DNA from: Leeuwenhoekiella marinoflava DSM 3653
GTDB taxonomy: Bacteria; Bacteroidota; Bacteroidia; Flavobacteriales; Flavobacteriaceae
Assembly: GCF_900129005.1 (NCBI RefSeq)
Contig: NZ_FQUN01000011.1
Span: 66,767-130,766, forward strand
Length of the DNA: 64,000 nucleotides
Reading direction: 5' to 3'
Below, piece by piece: positions 40,048 through 47,868 of the stretch. Under the pieces are notes generated by a model. The model was given only the letters and a program-made list of their open reading frames with translations, was not told where the DNA came from and made no database searches. The translations under genes and the position numbers were made by a program. Within the stretch, counting starts at the first letter, position 1; every line of letters begins with the position of its first letter.

Positions 40048-42026
40048 ATCGGTATACTATATGTTATTTTGGTTCCTGATGCATCGGATTCAATATACAT
40101 CCTACCTTTAAAATTATTTATTCGATAGTGTAAATTCTTAAGTCCAATTCCTTGCTTTGGAGTTTTAGCATCAAAACCGATACCATCATCATGTACTATT
40201 AGTTTTAAATTTGATAGCTCTATGGTAAACTTTATAAGGCAAGAGGAAGCAAGAGAATGTTTACGTACGTTTTGTAATGATTCTTGTAGAATATAATAGA
40301 TAGAAATTTTTATACTGCTTTCTAAATTGTTAAAGTTAACTTCTTTCGAGATTTCTAAATCAAAATCTATATCTGAATGGTCATTAAAATCTTGAATCAA
40401 CTTTTTGATCAACTTTTCAACTCCGTCATTAGAATCGAAATTTGTTGATATAAGATTATGACTTACATTTCGTATATCCTTCTCAATTGCCTGCAGCTCT
40501 TCAACATGGTTTTTAGCACTATTATTTGAGTCCTGTCTTATTAAAAATCCCAAAGCCATTCTAGTACCAAAAAGTCTACTTAATATCCCATCATGTAAAT
40601 CTCTTGAAATTCGTTGACGTTCTGTAATCTCTGCAAGTTCAACTTTATTTTGCTGATCTAGAAGTAAGTTAAGTACCTCTTCATTAGAATCTTTGAGCTT
40701 ATTTTGCATTTGAGCTTCTCTTAGCTTTATTCGTTGTCGCTGAGAAAAGAAGATTACACATACCAATGCTAGCATTGTAATGGAAGTAATTGTTAACCAA
40801 ATATTACGTTCATTTAAATTTTTATTTTCTTGAATATAAGTATTTGTTTCATACCGGATACGGGCAAACTTGCTTCTTATGTTTCGCTCTTCGCGAATTA
40901 GCTTATCGTTCAATGTAATATATCTGTCTAGATATTCTTGATTTTTGGTAATCTTTTGAAGTTTTAATAAAGCTTCTAATTCGTATTTTGAATTCTTTTC
41001 ATCTTCAGCTAATGACAATGCTGATTTTAAGTTTAATTGTGAGTTTGTTGAATCTCCTTCAAACAAATAATACTCTGCAAGCCTAATTTTATTTGCCATA
41101 ATACCGGCCTTATGATCAATACTGTCTCGTATTCTAAGAGCCTCAAGAGAGTATTCTAAAAAGTCTTCGGTATTACCTTGCTTAAATTGAGCGTAAGAAT
41201 AATTATCTAAAATCATTGCATAAAGGCGAGTATCACTATTCTTGAGGTCTTCGGTTTTTAAGGCTTCCACAATATATTCTAATGCTTTAGCGTAAAATCC
41301 GTTTTCTATATAAACAACGGCTATATTATTTAGACTATTTACTATCAATGACTGATCACCTATTCGTGTAGCTATATCAATCGCTTTTTTATGATTAGTT
41401 ATAGCAGAGTCAAAATCATCAAGACCATTATAAATTATAGCAAGATTATTATATACTGCATATATATCTTTCTTTTTATGGTCTGGCAAAAGTTTAAGCG
41501 CTCTAAAAGACGAATTCTCACTCCCAATATAATCTCTGGCTCTCTCTTGAGAAATAGCCATATTGAGCATCATTTTACCTGAATGATACCCATCACCAAT
41601 AGATCTAAAATTTTGATAAGCCTTATAGTAAGATGCATAAGCGCTATCCAAATACGAATTATTACTGTAAAAGTATGCTAAGTCCCAATATGCATTTGCC
41701 AATATTTTTTTATTAGCCAATTGACTTGAAAGTGTTATAGTCTTGCGATTTGTATGCCGAAAAACAGTTGAATCTGAATACAGGAACTTGAGGGAAAGTC
41801 TAGATAAAATAGAAAGTCTTAAACTATCATTAACTATACTATCATCAAGATTCTCAACTTCTTCAATGCTTTCTTTGAAAGTGTCTAGATCATCCTTTAT
41901 TGTTGCAAAATTAGTATTAGGTTGTTTTGAACAGCCTAAAAAACCCCATACGATATAAAAAAATGCAAACTTCCCTAGATTACGAGAAGAGAATATATTT
42001 ATTATAGAAAATATTCGACTGAACAT
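40044..42026 (-). CDS. TPR histidine kinase with lipoprotein-like N-terminus
   Basis: 660 residues. The N-terminus contains 'FAFFYIVWGFLGCSKQPN', which looks like a lipobox (Cys ~32) after a long leader. About 350 residues of TPRs follow ('AYASYYKAYQNFRSIGDG', 'AITNHKKAIDIATRIGD', 'ALEYIVEALKTEDL'), then a membrane span (about 408-427), a coiled coil, the HisKA_3 box 'ERQRISRDLHDGILSRLFG' (His ~474) and HATPase motifs 'ILQESLQNVRKHS', 'VHDDGIGFD', 'GIGLKNLHYRINNF'. A protein both lipidated and membrane-spanning would be unusual, so the leader may simply be a first anchor. Confidence 0.9.
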   Translation of the reverse strand: MFSRIFSIINIFSSRNLGKFAFFYIVWGFLGCSKQPNTNFATIKDDLDTFKESIEEVENLDDSIVNDSLRLSILSRLSLKFLYSDSTVFRHTNRKTITLSSQLANKKILANAYWDLAYFYSNNSYLDSAYASYYKAYQNFRSIGDGYHSGKMMLNMAISQERARDYIGSENSSFRALKLLPDHKKKDIYAVYNNLAIIYNGLDDFDSAITNHKKAIDIATRIGDQSLIVNSLNNIAVVYIENGFYAKALEYIVEALKTEDLKNSDTRLYAMILDNYSYAQFKQGNTEDFLEYSLEALRIRDSIDHKAGIMANKIRLAEYYLFEGDSTNSQLNLKSALSLAEDEKNSKYELEALLKLQKITKNQEYLDRYITLNDKLIREERNIRSKFARIRYETNTYIQENKNLNERNIWLTITSITMLALVCVIFFSQRQRIKLREAQMQNKLKDSNEEVLNLLLDQQNKVELAEITERQRISRDLHDGILSRLFGTRMALGFLIRQDSNNSAKNHVEELQAIEKDIRNVSHNLISTNFDSNDGVEKLIKKLIQDFNDHSDIDFDLEISKEVNFNNLESSIKISIYYILQESLQNVRKHSLASSCLIKFTIELSNLKLIVHDDGIGFDAKTPKQGIGLKNLHYRINNFKGRMYIESDASGTKITYSIPI

Positions 42027-42083
42027 AAGACTGTAAGGAATTCAAACTTCAAAAAATCCTTATAAAGTAATATAAAAATAAAA

Positions 42084-42106
42084 ACCCTGAAATTCCATTT
42101 CAGGGT
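42084..42106 (-). terminator. Terminator after the 51-residue lipoprotein gene
   Basis: ACCCTGAAAT-TCC-ATTTCAGGGT is a perfect 10-bp stem followed on the minus strand by TTTTTATTTTTATA. It separates the small lipoprotein gene from the histidine kinase gene. Confidence 0.8.
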
Positions 42107-42127
42107 CAAAAATATGAGAGATGAAAA

Positions 42128-42283
42128 TCAATCTTCAGGATCTCTCGGTTTCTCTTGATTGTTTTCATTACCAGAATCACTAACGACATTGATATCATTC
42201 AGCATTTTGTCCGGTTCACAACTTATAGTTACTACGATTGTAGCTAATAAAAAAAGTGAAAGGAGTAAATTTCTTAATTTCAT
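42128..42283 (-). CDS. 51-residue lipoprotein
   Basis: ATG at 42283, TGA at 42128-42130. MKLRNLLLSLFLLATIVVTISC is a textbook lipoprotein signal with Cys22, and only 29 residues remain after it, acidic and Asn-rich (ending NNQEKPRDPED). It has its own terminator and lies between the LytTR regulator and the kinase. It resembles the other tiny exported products of this island in size and position. Function unknown; candidates are a peptide pheromone precursor or a small envelope sensor partner. Confidence 0.65.
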   Translation of the reverse strand: MKLRNLLLSLFLLATIVVTISCEPDKMLNDINVVSDSGNENNQEKPRDPED

Positions 42284-42460
42284 ATTGAAGTTTTTAAATA
42301 GTAACCTGAAACTTCAATTGGATCCAATCTCCCGTTTATCGGGGCTTCATTGCTGTTAACACTGTAATATTACTTGAATCCCGTATCCTATTATAATTAT
42401 TATGAAACTAGATTGTATCTCTCCCTTAACGGGTGGTAAACTGCTTAGTTTTAAGGGTAA

Positions 42461-43201
42461 TTAACTGGATAAGGAGATGTCACTTTTACCCAAGATATCT
42501 TTTAAATCATCTACGTTTTTTTTATAAGTTCGCGAGAAGGGTACTGAAAATGAATGCATCCCATCCTCAAAAAATAGTAAGGATTTATTATAATTTATAC
42601 GGCGGACAGCCGTCGCATTAATAATATAACTGTTATGAATTCGAAAAAAACATTTAGGTAGTTTCCTTTCAAAATACCCTAAAGACTTAAAGGCAGTTAC
42701 TTCTTTTTCTTTTTTAAGAAAAATATCGGTAGTATTATTATCTGCCTTAAGAAATAATATCTCATTAATCATTAAAAAGCGATAATCTGAATAAGATTTT
42801 AAACAAATCATCTCGCAATCTTTTCTTTCTACTTGTATTTTATTTTGAAATTTCAATAAACTTTTTCGAATTTCTAGTTCTTTTAGAGGTGTAATCAAGT
42901 AGTCATTGAATCCTGCTTTTAATGCTTCATAAGCGTAATTCTTGGTAGAGGAAATTCCTATTAAAATTGGAGAATTAGATAGATAAGAAATAATTTCTTC
43001 AAATGGCTTTAACCCTGATTTTTTAAATACCGGATGATCAAAGTCTACTATAAGAATTGAAGGAGGAAATTGAATAATAGTGTTATAAGCTGAATCAAGA
43101 TCAAAAGGATAAAAATTAAAAACACAATTGGAATTATCAAATGATTGAAAAAATCTAATCACTTCTAAGTCTCTTGAGATTACAGAACATTTCAACTTCA
43201 T
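42461..43201 (-). CDS. LytTR response regulator with degenerate receiver
   Basis: 246 residues. The C-terminal ~110 residues are a LytTR DNA-binding domain ('ICLKSYSDYRFLMINEILFLKADNNTTDIFL', 'FKSLGYFERKLPKCFFRIHNSYIINATAVRRINY', 'VPFSRTYKKNVDDL'). The N-terminal receiver keeps a possible phospho-Asp ('ILIVDFDHP') but lacks the acidic pair after strand 1 ('SVISRDLE') and has 'DYLITPL' where the conserved Lys should be. It may act without phosphorylation. The start is clear (ATG at 43201). LytTR factors often control exported peptides and surface proteins, which fits the neighbours. Confidence 0.85.
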   Translation of the reverse strand: MKLKCSVISRDLEVIRFFQSFDNSNCVFNFYPFDLDSAYNTIIQFPPSILIVDFDHPVFKKSGLKPFEEIISYLSNSPILIGISSTKNYAYEALKAGFNDYLITPLKELEIRKSLLKFQNKIQVERKDCEMICLKSYSDYRFLMINEILFLKADNNTTDIFLKKEKEVTAFKSLGYFERKLPKCFFRIHNSYIINATAVRRINYNKSLLFFEDGMHSFSVPFSRTYKKNVDDLKDILGKSDISLSS

Positions 43202-43298
43202 ACTTCATCAAGCTATCAGCTCTTTTAGATTAAACATTTATTAGCAACTATATTCTCAAGATATTAAATCACTAATCTTTTTACAGAATCAAACACCT

Positions 43299-43309
43299 TA
43301 CTTCTAGTA
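43299..43309. promoter_or_regulatory. Dyad TACTNNNAGTA, copy 3
   Basis: TACTTCTAGTA, 98 bases upstream of the LytTR ATG, with the same flanks (CC before, TGG after) as the copies upstream of the small peptide genes. Outside the 11-mer a few further bases (ACTT/TTTT downstream) also agree. Confidence 0.4.
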
Positions 43310-43386
43310 TGGACTTTACTTTTTAGGAAAATTATTAACTCGACAAAGCCTCACTTCTTTTAAGAAACCCTTAGCTTCTAAATCCT

Positions 43387-43394
43387 TATCTTTG
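43387..43394 (+). promoter_or_regulatory. -7 promoter element of hflX
   Basis: TATCTTTG fits TAnnTTTG and lies 16 bases upstream of the hflX ATG. No clear TTG is found 19-20 bases upstream. Confidence 0.4.
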
Positions 43395-43410
43395 CAGCTT
43401 ACTTTTATTT

Positions 43411-44640
43411 ATGATTGAAGAGAATAAAATAGAATATGAAAAAACCGTGTTAATCGGTTTGATTACGCAGTTTCAGGACGAAGAAAAAGCCACAGAATAT
43501 CTGGATGAACTGGAGTTTCTGGCGTATACCGCAGGGGGTGAAGTATTGAAACGCTACACTCAAAAAATGGACACGCCAAACCCGAAAACCTTTATAGGTA
43601 CCGGGAAGATGGAAGAAGTGCGCGCTTATGTAGATCAGTATGAGATAGGTACTGCTATTTTTGATGATGAATTAAGTCCGGCGCAGCAAAAGAACATTGA
43701 AAAAATACTGAAGTGTAAGGTTATAGACCGTACCAACCTGATACTTGATATTTTCGCCCAGCGTGCGCAAACCAGTTATGCCCGTACACAAGTAGAACTG
43801 GCGCAATATGAATATTTACTACCCAGACTTGCCGGTATGTGGACACACTTGGAGCGTCAACGTGGAGGTATTGGGATGCGTGGTCCCGGTGAAACAGAGA
43901 TCGAGACCGATAGACGTATTGTGCGCGATCGTATTTCCCTATTAAAAAAGAAGCTGGAAAAGATAGACCGTCAACAGGCCGTACAACGCGGTAACCGTGG
44001 AGCTCTTGTGCGTGTAGCCCTTGTAGGATATACAAACGTGGGTAAGTCTACTCTGATGAATGTGATTAGTAAAAGTGAGGTTTTTGCCGAAAACAAACTC
44101 TTTGCAACTCTGGACACCACCGTTAGAAAAGTGGTTATACGCAACCTGCCTTTTCTTTTAAGTGATACGGTAGGATTTATTAGAAAACTGCCTACACAGC
44201 TGGTAGAATCGTTTAAAAGTACCTTAGACGAGGTGCGCGAAGCTGATTTACTCCTGCACGTGGTAGATATTTCACATCCACAGTTTGAAGATCATATTGC
44301 TTCGGTAAATCAGATTATGGATGAAATTGGAGGTTCTGATAAACCCATGCTGATGGTATTCAATAAAATTGATGCGTACACGCATAAAACCATAGATGAC
44401 GATGATTTAGTGACCGAACGTACCGAAGAGCATTTCACTCTGGAAGAATGGGAACGTACCTGGATGTCTCGTATGGATGGCGATGCAATCTTTATTTCTG
44501 CGTTGAACAAAGACAATATGGAAGCTTTCCGTAAGACAGTTTATGAGCGTGTGCGTGAGATTCACATTACTCGTTTTCCATATAACAATTTTTTATATCC
44601 GGAATATGACTTGTATACCGGTGAGGAAGAAGAAGAATAA
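43411..44640 (+). CDS. hflX: GTPase HflX
   Basis: 409 residues, the usual length. The N-terminal HflX domain contains 'NPKTFIGTGKMEEVRAYV', 'FDDELSPAQQKNIEK' and 'RTNLILDIFAQRA.TSYARTQVELAQYEYLLPRL...WTHLERQRGGIGMRGPGETEIETDRR', all family signatures. The GTPase domain has G1 'GYTNVGKST' (about 205), G3 'DTVGF' and G4 'NKID'. HflX binds the 50S subunit and splits or rescues stalled ribosomes under stress. Monocistronic, with its own terminator at 44659-44693; divergent from the LytTR gene. Confidence 0.97.
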   Translation: MIEENKIEYEKTVLIGLITQFQDEEKATEYLDELEFLAYTAGGEVLKRYTQKMDTPNPKTFIGTGKMEEVRAYVDQYEIGTAIFDDELSPAQQKNIEKILKCKVIDRTNLILDIFAQRAQTSYARTQVELAQYEYLLPRLAGMWTHLERQRGGIGMRGPGETEIETDRRIVRDRISLLKKKLEKIDRQQAVQRGNRGALVRVALVGYTNVGKSTLMNVISKSEVFAENKLFATLDTTVRKVVIRNLPFLLSDTVGFIRKLPTQLVESFKSTLDEVREADLLLHVVDISHPQFEDHIASVNQIMDEIGGSDKPMLMVFNKIDAYTHKTIDDDDLVTERTEEHFTLEEWERTWMSRMDGDAIFISALNKDNMEAFRKTVYERVREIHITRFPYNNFLYPEYDLYTGEEEEE

Positions 44641-44658
44641 AAGAACATTATTAAATAG

Positions 44659-44693
44659 AAAAAGTCCGATACTTTGCAGCATCGGACTTTTTT
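44659..44693 (+). terminator. Rho-independent terminator of hflX
   Basis: AAAAAGTCCGAT, loop of 10 bases, ATCGGACTTTTTT. The A-tract and T-tract make it work in both directions, so it probably also ends the minus-strand DUF3078 transcript that stops at 44717. Confidence 0.9.
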
Positions 44694-44716
44694 ATGAGTT
44701 GAAATTGAATTTTAAA

Positions 44717-45664
44717 TTAGAATGAATACGTCAATCCTAATAAATAATACGATTGTAATTGGCTATCTAGATTATCAAAGTTAGGTTCTGTACCTACACT
44801 TCCGTTGTCTGCAAATTGCTCCAATTGATACTCAAGATTTTCTTGTTTGTTTCCTCTTAAACCAAACTCAAAACCAACTCCAATATTATTGAAGAGTTTA
44901 TAGTTGAATGAGTTAATCCAAGTAAAGTTTGAGTAATCACTACTCGTATAGCTTTGGAAGGCAGACAGGTTAGATTTAAAAGCTATTTTACCAATCTGAC
45001 GCGTGTAATCTGCAACAATCTTAGCACCTAATGAAGATTCGTATACTGTTTCACCAGTACTAAAAACAAAATTATAGTTTAATGGATGCACCACAACCGT
45101 AAGGTTATTTACAGGGGTCCAGGTCATACCGACACCCACATCAAGATAACCCGGATCATTAAAGTTATCAAGAATCGTAGTACGGTATTCACCTAAAGTA
45201 GAAACTGCAAGTTTTTCAGATAATTTATAACCGTATAAAGAAGTGATATTAAAAACATCTGTCGCGTTGCGGAAACTATCATCATCTGTAGGATCGTCAC
45301 GATCGTCAAACTTTACCCAACCTAAATTGAGGTTTAATGCATTTCTCCAAAAATACTTATCAGCTTTTTTATTAGCGAAAGCATTTACGGTAGCACCTAC
45401 AGTTGCAGAAGAAACATTAGGATTCCCTTGAGAATACCAGCTGTTGAACCAGCTAAAGTTCGCACCTACGGTACCAAATGCACCAAATTTCCAACCCGGA
45501 AGGTTATCAATCTGAGATTGTATCGATTTTACTTCTTTTTGAAGTTTTGCGATTTCGGCTTTTTTAGGAGCCATTTCTTCCTTTAATTCTTCTTCGGTCT
45601 TATCCTGAGCATACACTGAAGTTAGTGTACACATCATAAGAAAAACAAATAGTATTCTTTTCAT
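44717..45664 (-). CDS. DUF3078 outer-membrane protein
   Basis: 315 residues. Signal peptide (MKRILFVFLMMCTLTSVYAQ), a short coiled coil (about 25-52: 'EEELKEEMAPKKAEIAKLQKEVKSIQSQI'), then a beta-rich DUF3078 region ('WKFGAFGTVGANFSWFNSWYSQGNPNVSSATVGATVNAFAN...YFWRNALNLNLGW') ending in an aromatic residue (LLGLTYSF), as for an outer-membrane barrel. Function unknown. Last gene downstream of the SUF cluster; has its own -7 box at 45687-45694. Confidence 0.9.
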   Translation of the reverse strand: MKRILFVFLMMCTLTSVYAQDKTEEELKEEMAPKKAEIAKLQKEVKSIQSQIDNLPGWKFGAFGTVGANFSWFNSWYSQGNPNVSSATVGATVNAFANKKADKYFWRNALNLNLGWVKFDDRDDPTDDDSFRNATDVFNITSLYGYKLSEKLAVSTLGEYRTTILDNFNDPGYLDVGVGMTWTPVNNLTVVVHPLNYNFVFSTGETVYESSLGAKIVADYTRQIGKIAFKSNLSAFQSYTSSDYSNFTWINSFNYKLFNNIGVGFEFGLRGNKQENLEYQLEQFADNGSVGTEPNFDNLDSQLQSYYLLGLTYSF

Positions 45665-45686
45665 AGTTCTGCTTGTTTACTTTTGG

Positions 45687-45694
45687 CAAAGATA
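45687..45694 (-). promoter_or_regulatory. -7 promoter element of the DUF3078 gene
   Basis: TATCTTTG on the minus strand (TAnnTTTG), 22 bases upstream of the ATG at 45664. No TTG at the expected -33 spacing. Confidence 0.4.
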
Positions 45695-45754
45695 CTTAAA
45701 GTACCTTTTTTAAGAAGGCGTAAACACTAAGAAAAAGCAAATTTTGAGAAATTG

Positions 45755-46258
45755 CTATTTGGCTTTAAAAAGCGGAACAGAAGAACAAGCCTCGCCAAAC
45801 ATGAGGCTTTTTACTACGGTTTGTAGTTTTTGGGTAAGTAAAATATATGCGTTTTGCGGTACAGGTTTATTAGAACAACCTTTAACAATCACATACTCAT
45901 TATCGTATTCTGAAACATCAAACTCCTGAATAACTTCAGTATATAAAACGGTCTCTAAATCAGTGAGTGAGCCTACAATTATTTTTTTTGCAACAGATTG
46001 TAAATAGGTAGTAACAAGCATATAAGCCCACGCAGGTACAATAGCATCTGTGCTACACTGCAACGCCACATAAGAATTCTCATAAACAGACCAGTCAAAG
46101 GCTTTTAAGCTTTCGCGAAAGTCTTTTTCACGCAAAATAAAACCTTCGGTAAGCCATTGAGAAATATCAATAACCTCCCGCTGTCCGGCAGGATATAAAT
46201 CCTCCAGATTAAAAGTTTTAAGCTTGCTGTTTGCTACTCTGTTTATGATTTCTTCCAT
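45755..46258 (-). CDS. DUF2480 family protein
   Basis: 167 residues without signal or membrane span. The sequence ('IINRVANSKLKTFNLEDLYPAGQREVIDISQWLTEGFILREKDFRESLKAFDWSVYENSYVALQCSTDAIVPAWAYMLV', later 'VIVKGCSNKPVPQNAYILLT') matches DUF2480, a Bacteroidota protein that regularly sits at the end of the SUF gene cluster. Two conserved cysteines (in LQCS and KGCS) suggest a link to Fe-S or sulfur transfer, but no activity is established. Confidence 0.88.
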   Translation of the reverse strand: MEEIINRVANSKLKTFNLEDLYPAGQREVIDISQWLTEGFILREKDFRESLKAFDWSVYENSYVALQCSTDAIVPAWAYMLVTTYLQSVAKKIIVGSLTDLETVLYTEVIQEFDVSEYDNEYVIVKGCSNKPVPQNAYILLTQKLQTVVKSLMFGEACSSVPLFKAK

Positions 46259-46275
46259 AAAAATAGATTGAAGGT

Positions 46276-46605
46276 TTAAAGCAGTCCTAGCTCTAATTTT
46301 GCTTCTTCACTCATTAAATCTTGCGTCCAGGGTGGGTCAAAAGTAATCTCAACTTCACAGTCTTTTACCATATCTATGGTCTTAACTTTTTCCTCTACTT
46401 CTACAGGAAGCGTTTCTGCTACGGGGCAGTTAGGAGTTGTAAGCGTCATTAAGATTTTGGTCTCATAATCTTCATTTACAAAAACGTCATAAATAAGCCC
46501 AAGCTCATAAATATCTACCGGAATTTCCGGATCGTAAATGGTTTTTAATACGCGAACAACCTTTTCGCCTAACTCTTGTGTATCTATTTCTTTTGTATCG
46601 CTCAT
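46276..46605 (-). CDS. MIP18/DUF59 Fe-S assembly protein (SufT-like)
   Basis: 109 residues: 'LGEKVVRVLKTIYDPEIPVDIYELGLIYDVFVNEDYETKILMTLTTPNCPVAETLPVEVEEKVKTIDMVKDCEVEITFDPPWTQDLMSEEAKLELGLL'. The DPEIPV-(D/N)IYELGLIY motif, the T-x-P-x-C-P cysteine and the DPPW-x-x-D/M-M-S-E/x-E-A end are complete. It helps mature Fe-S proteins. Placed 17 bp upstream of the DUF2480 gene. Confidence 0.93.
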   Translation of the reverse strand: MSDTKEIDTQELGEKVVRVLKTIYDPEIPVDIYELGLIYDVFVNEDYETKILMTLTTPNCPVAETLPVEVEEKVKTIDMVKDCEVEITFDPPWTQDLMSEEAKLELGLL

Positions 46606-46609
46606 CGTT

Positions 46610-46963
46610 CTAATCTTTAGTGTTTTTGTCGATTGCTTGTTGTGTCCTTACAAACATATATATAATTCCGCCTGCCACAATCAGAAAGGCTAAGAATGTA
46701 AGACAGCTTGATTCATAAGCCTTTAGAATTGCGAATGCTGAAACAGCTGTCTAAATCGTAAAAATAGCACCGACTTCTAACATGCGCAAGGAAGAATATT
46801 TTTGAGCAAAGGCTCAACTGTCTTGATTCTTCATAGACTTTGCAGTACCGTAACCGTAAAGATGATTGATCTTTTTCGGTAAAAACTTGTACATAAAAAC
46901 TGCTATAATTAGAGACACAACATCACTTAATAATGTCCAAGTGAAGCTATTATCTAAATACAT
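46610..46963 (-). pseudogene. SdpI-type membrane protein, two in-frame stops
   Basis: Starting at ATG 46963, three bases after the sufE stop, the frame reads MYLDNSFTWTLLSDVVSLII then 'YKFLPKKINHLYGYGTAKSMKNQDS', a TGA where SdpI-type proteins have Trp (D-x-W-x-F-A), 'AFAQKYSSLRMLEVGAIFTI', a TAG, and then two more hydrophobic spans to 'FVRTQQAIDKNTKD' and a final stop at 46610-46612. One frame carries the whole protein, so only two point mutations have closed it. SdpI/YhfL-like proteins ('INxLYGYRTxRSMKNQ') are immunity or signalling membrane proteins. The 46606-46965 gap is filled by this remnant. Confidence 0.8.
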
Positions 46964-46965
46964 AA

Positions 46966-47400
46966 TCAGTTTCCGGCTTTAGCCTGATAGGCTATTGCAT
47001 ATAATTTAATCTGTTTGATCATACTTACCAAACCATTTGCACGGGTTGGTGACAAATGCTCTTTAAGACCTATCTTATCTATAAAAGAAGTGTCTGCATC
47101 CAAAATTTCCTGAGGTGGTTGCCCGGAAAAAGAACGGATTAAGATAGCGATTATTCCTTTTGTAATGATAGCATCGCTATCTGCAGTGAATTCAATTTTA
47201 TCTTCGTTTAGATCTGCATGAACCCACACTTTGCTTTGACAACCTTTAATAATATACTCGTCTGTCTTGTATTTTTCTTCAATAAGTGGCAACGATTTAC
47301 CCAACTCTATCATGTATTCATAACGTTGCATCCAGTCGTCAAACATCTCAAACTCTTCTACAATCTCCTGTTGTATTTCTTGAATACTACTCATAATCAT
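46966..47400 (-). CDS. sufE: SufE sulfur-transfer protein
   Basis: 144 residues. 'DDWMQRYEYMIELGKSLPLI...YKTDEYIIKGCQSKVWVHADL' holds the acceptor cysteine (C54), and 'SDAIITKGIIAILIRSFSGQPPQEI', 'FIDKIGLKEHLSPTRANGLVSMIKQIK' complete the SufE fold. It accepts persulfide from SufS and passes it to SufB. The start overlaps by one base the stop of the META-domain gene. Confidence 0.95.
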   Translation of the reverse strand: MIMSSIQEIQQEIVEEFEMFDDWMQRYEYMIELGKSLPLIEEKYKTDEYIIKGCQSKVWVHADLNEDKIEFTADSDAIITKGIIAILIRSFSGQPPQEILDADTSFIDKIGLKEHLSPTRANGLVSMIKQIKLYAIAYQAKAGN

Positions 47401-47801
47401 TAGTCGTCTTTTGCTGTTAAAATCAGCGTATTTTCAGCATTATAGAGATTCAATTTCCCTTTTTTGATAGAAAAAGTATTAGCCTTCAATAATGCTTGAA
47501 AAAAGTTATATTCTAGGGATGTACCTTCAGGACACATCATTTTTGTTGATATCGCAGGCGAAAACTTAATGCTTTCTCCACTTACAACATATGTAGAACT
47601 ATAACTATTACAAACTCCTCTACCGTTCACTTGCCCCGTATCTTCATTAAAAATAATGGTCATCTCTTTATCTGCGATAGAATCTGTTTTTACAGATTGT
47701 ACAATGTATTTACCCTTCGGCCCTTGCATCTTTTTGTTCGTTGATTTACATGACGTAAAACCTACTAAACCAAATATAACCAATGCTATAACTATTCTCA
47801 T
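47400..47801 (-). CDS. META-domain lipoprotein (HslJ-like)
   Basis: 133 residues. MRIVIALVIFGLVGFTSC is a lipoprotein signal (Cys18). The rest has the META/HslJ pattern 'GKYIVQSVKTDSIADKEMTIIFNEDTGQVNGRGVCNSYSSTYVVSGESIKFSP.ISTKMMCPEG..LEYNFFQAL'. META domains occur in secreted and heat-inducible proteins of unknown function. Being inserted between sufS and sufE, one base overlapping the latter, is an arrangement I associate with flavobacteria. Confidence 0.88.
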   Translation of the reverse strand: MRIVIALVIFGLVGFTSCKSTNKKMQGPKGKYIVQSVKTDSIADKEMTIIFNEDTGQVNGRGVCNSYSSTYVVSGESIKFSPAISTKMMCPEGTSLEYNFFQALLKANTFSIKKGKLNLYNAENTLILTAKDD

Positions 47802-47868
47802 ACCGCTATTATTTTAAATATGAAATTACTAGTATTCCTTGAAATACTCGCAAATCGAAAGGTTAAAA

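Noticed and set aside
46961-46963. 49-residue truncated SdpI protein as a functional short gene
   Set aside because: The same frame continues beyond the TGA with conserved family sequence, so a disrupted full-length gene is the better reading.
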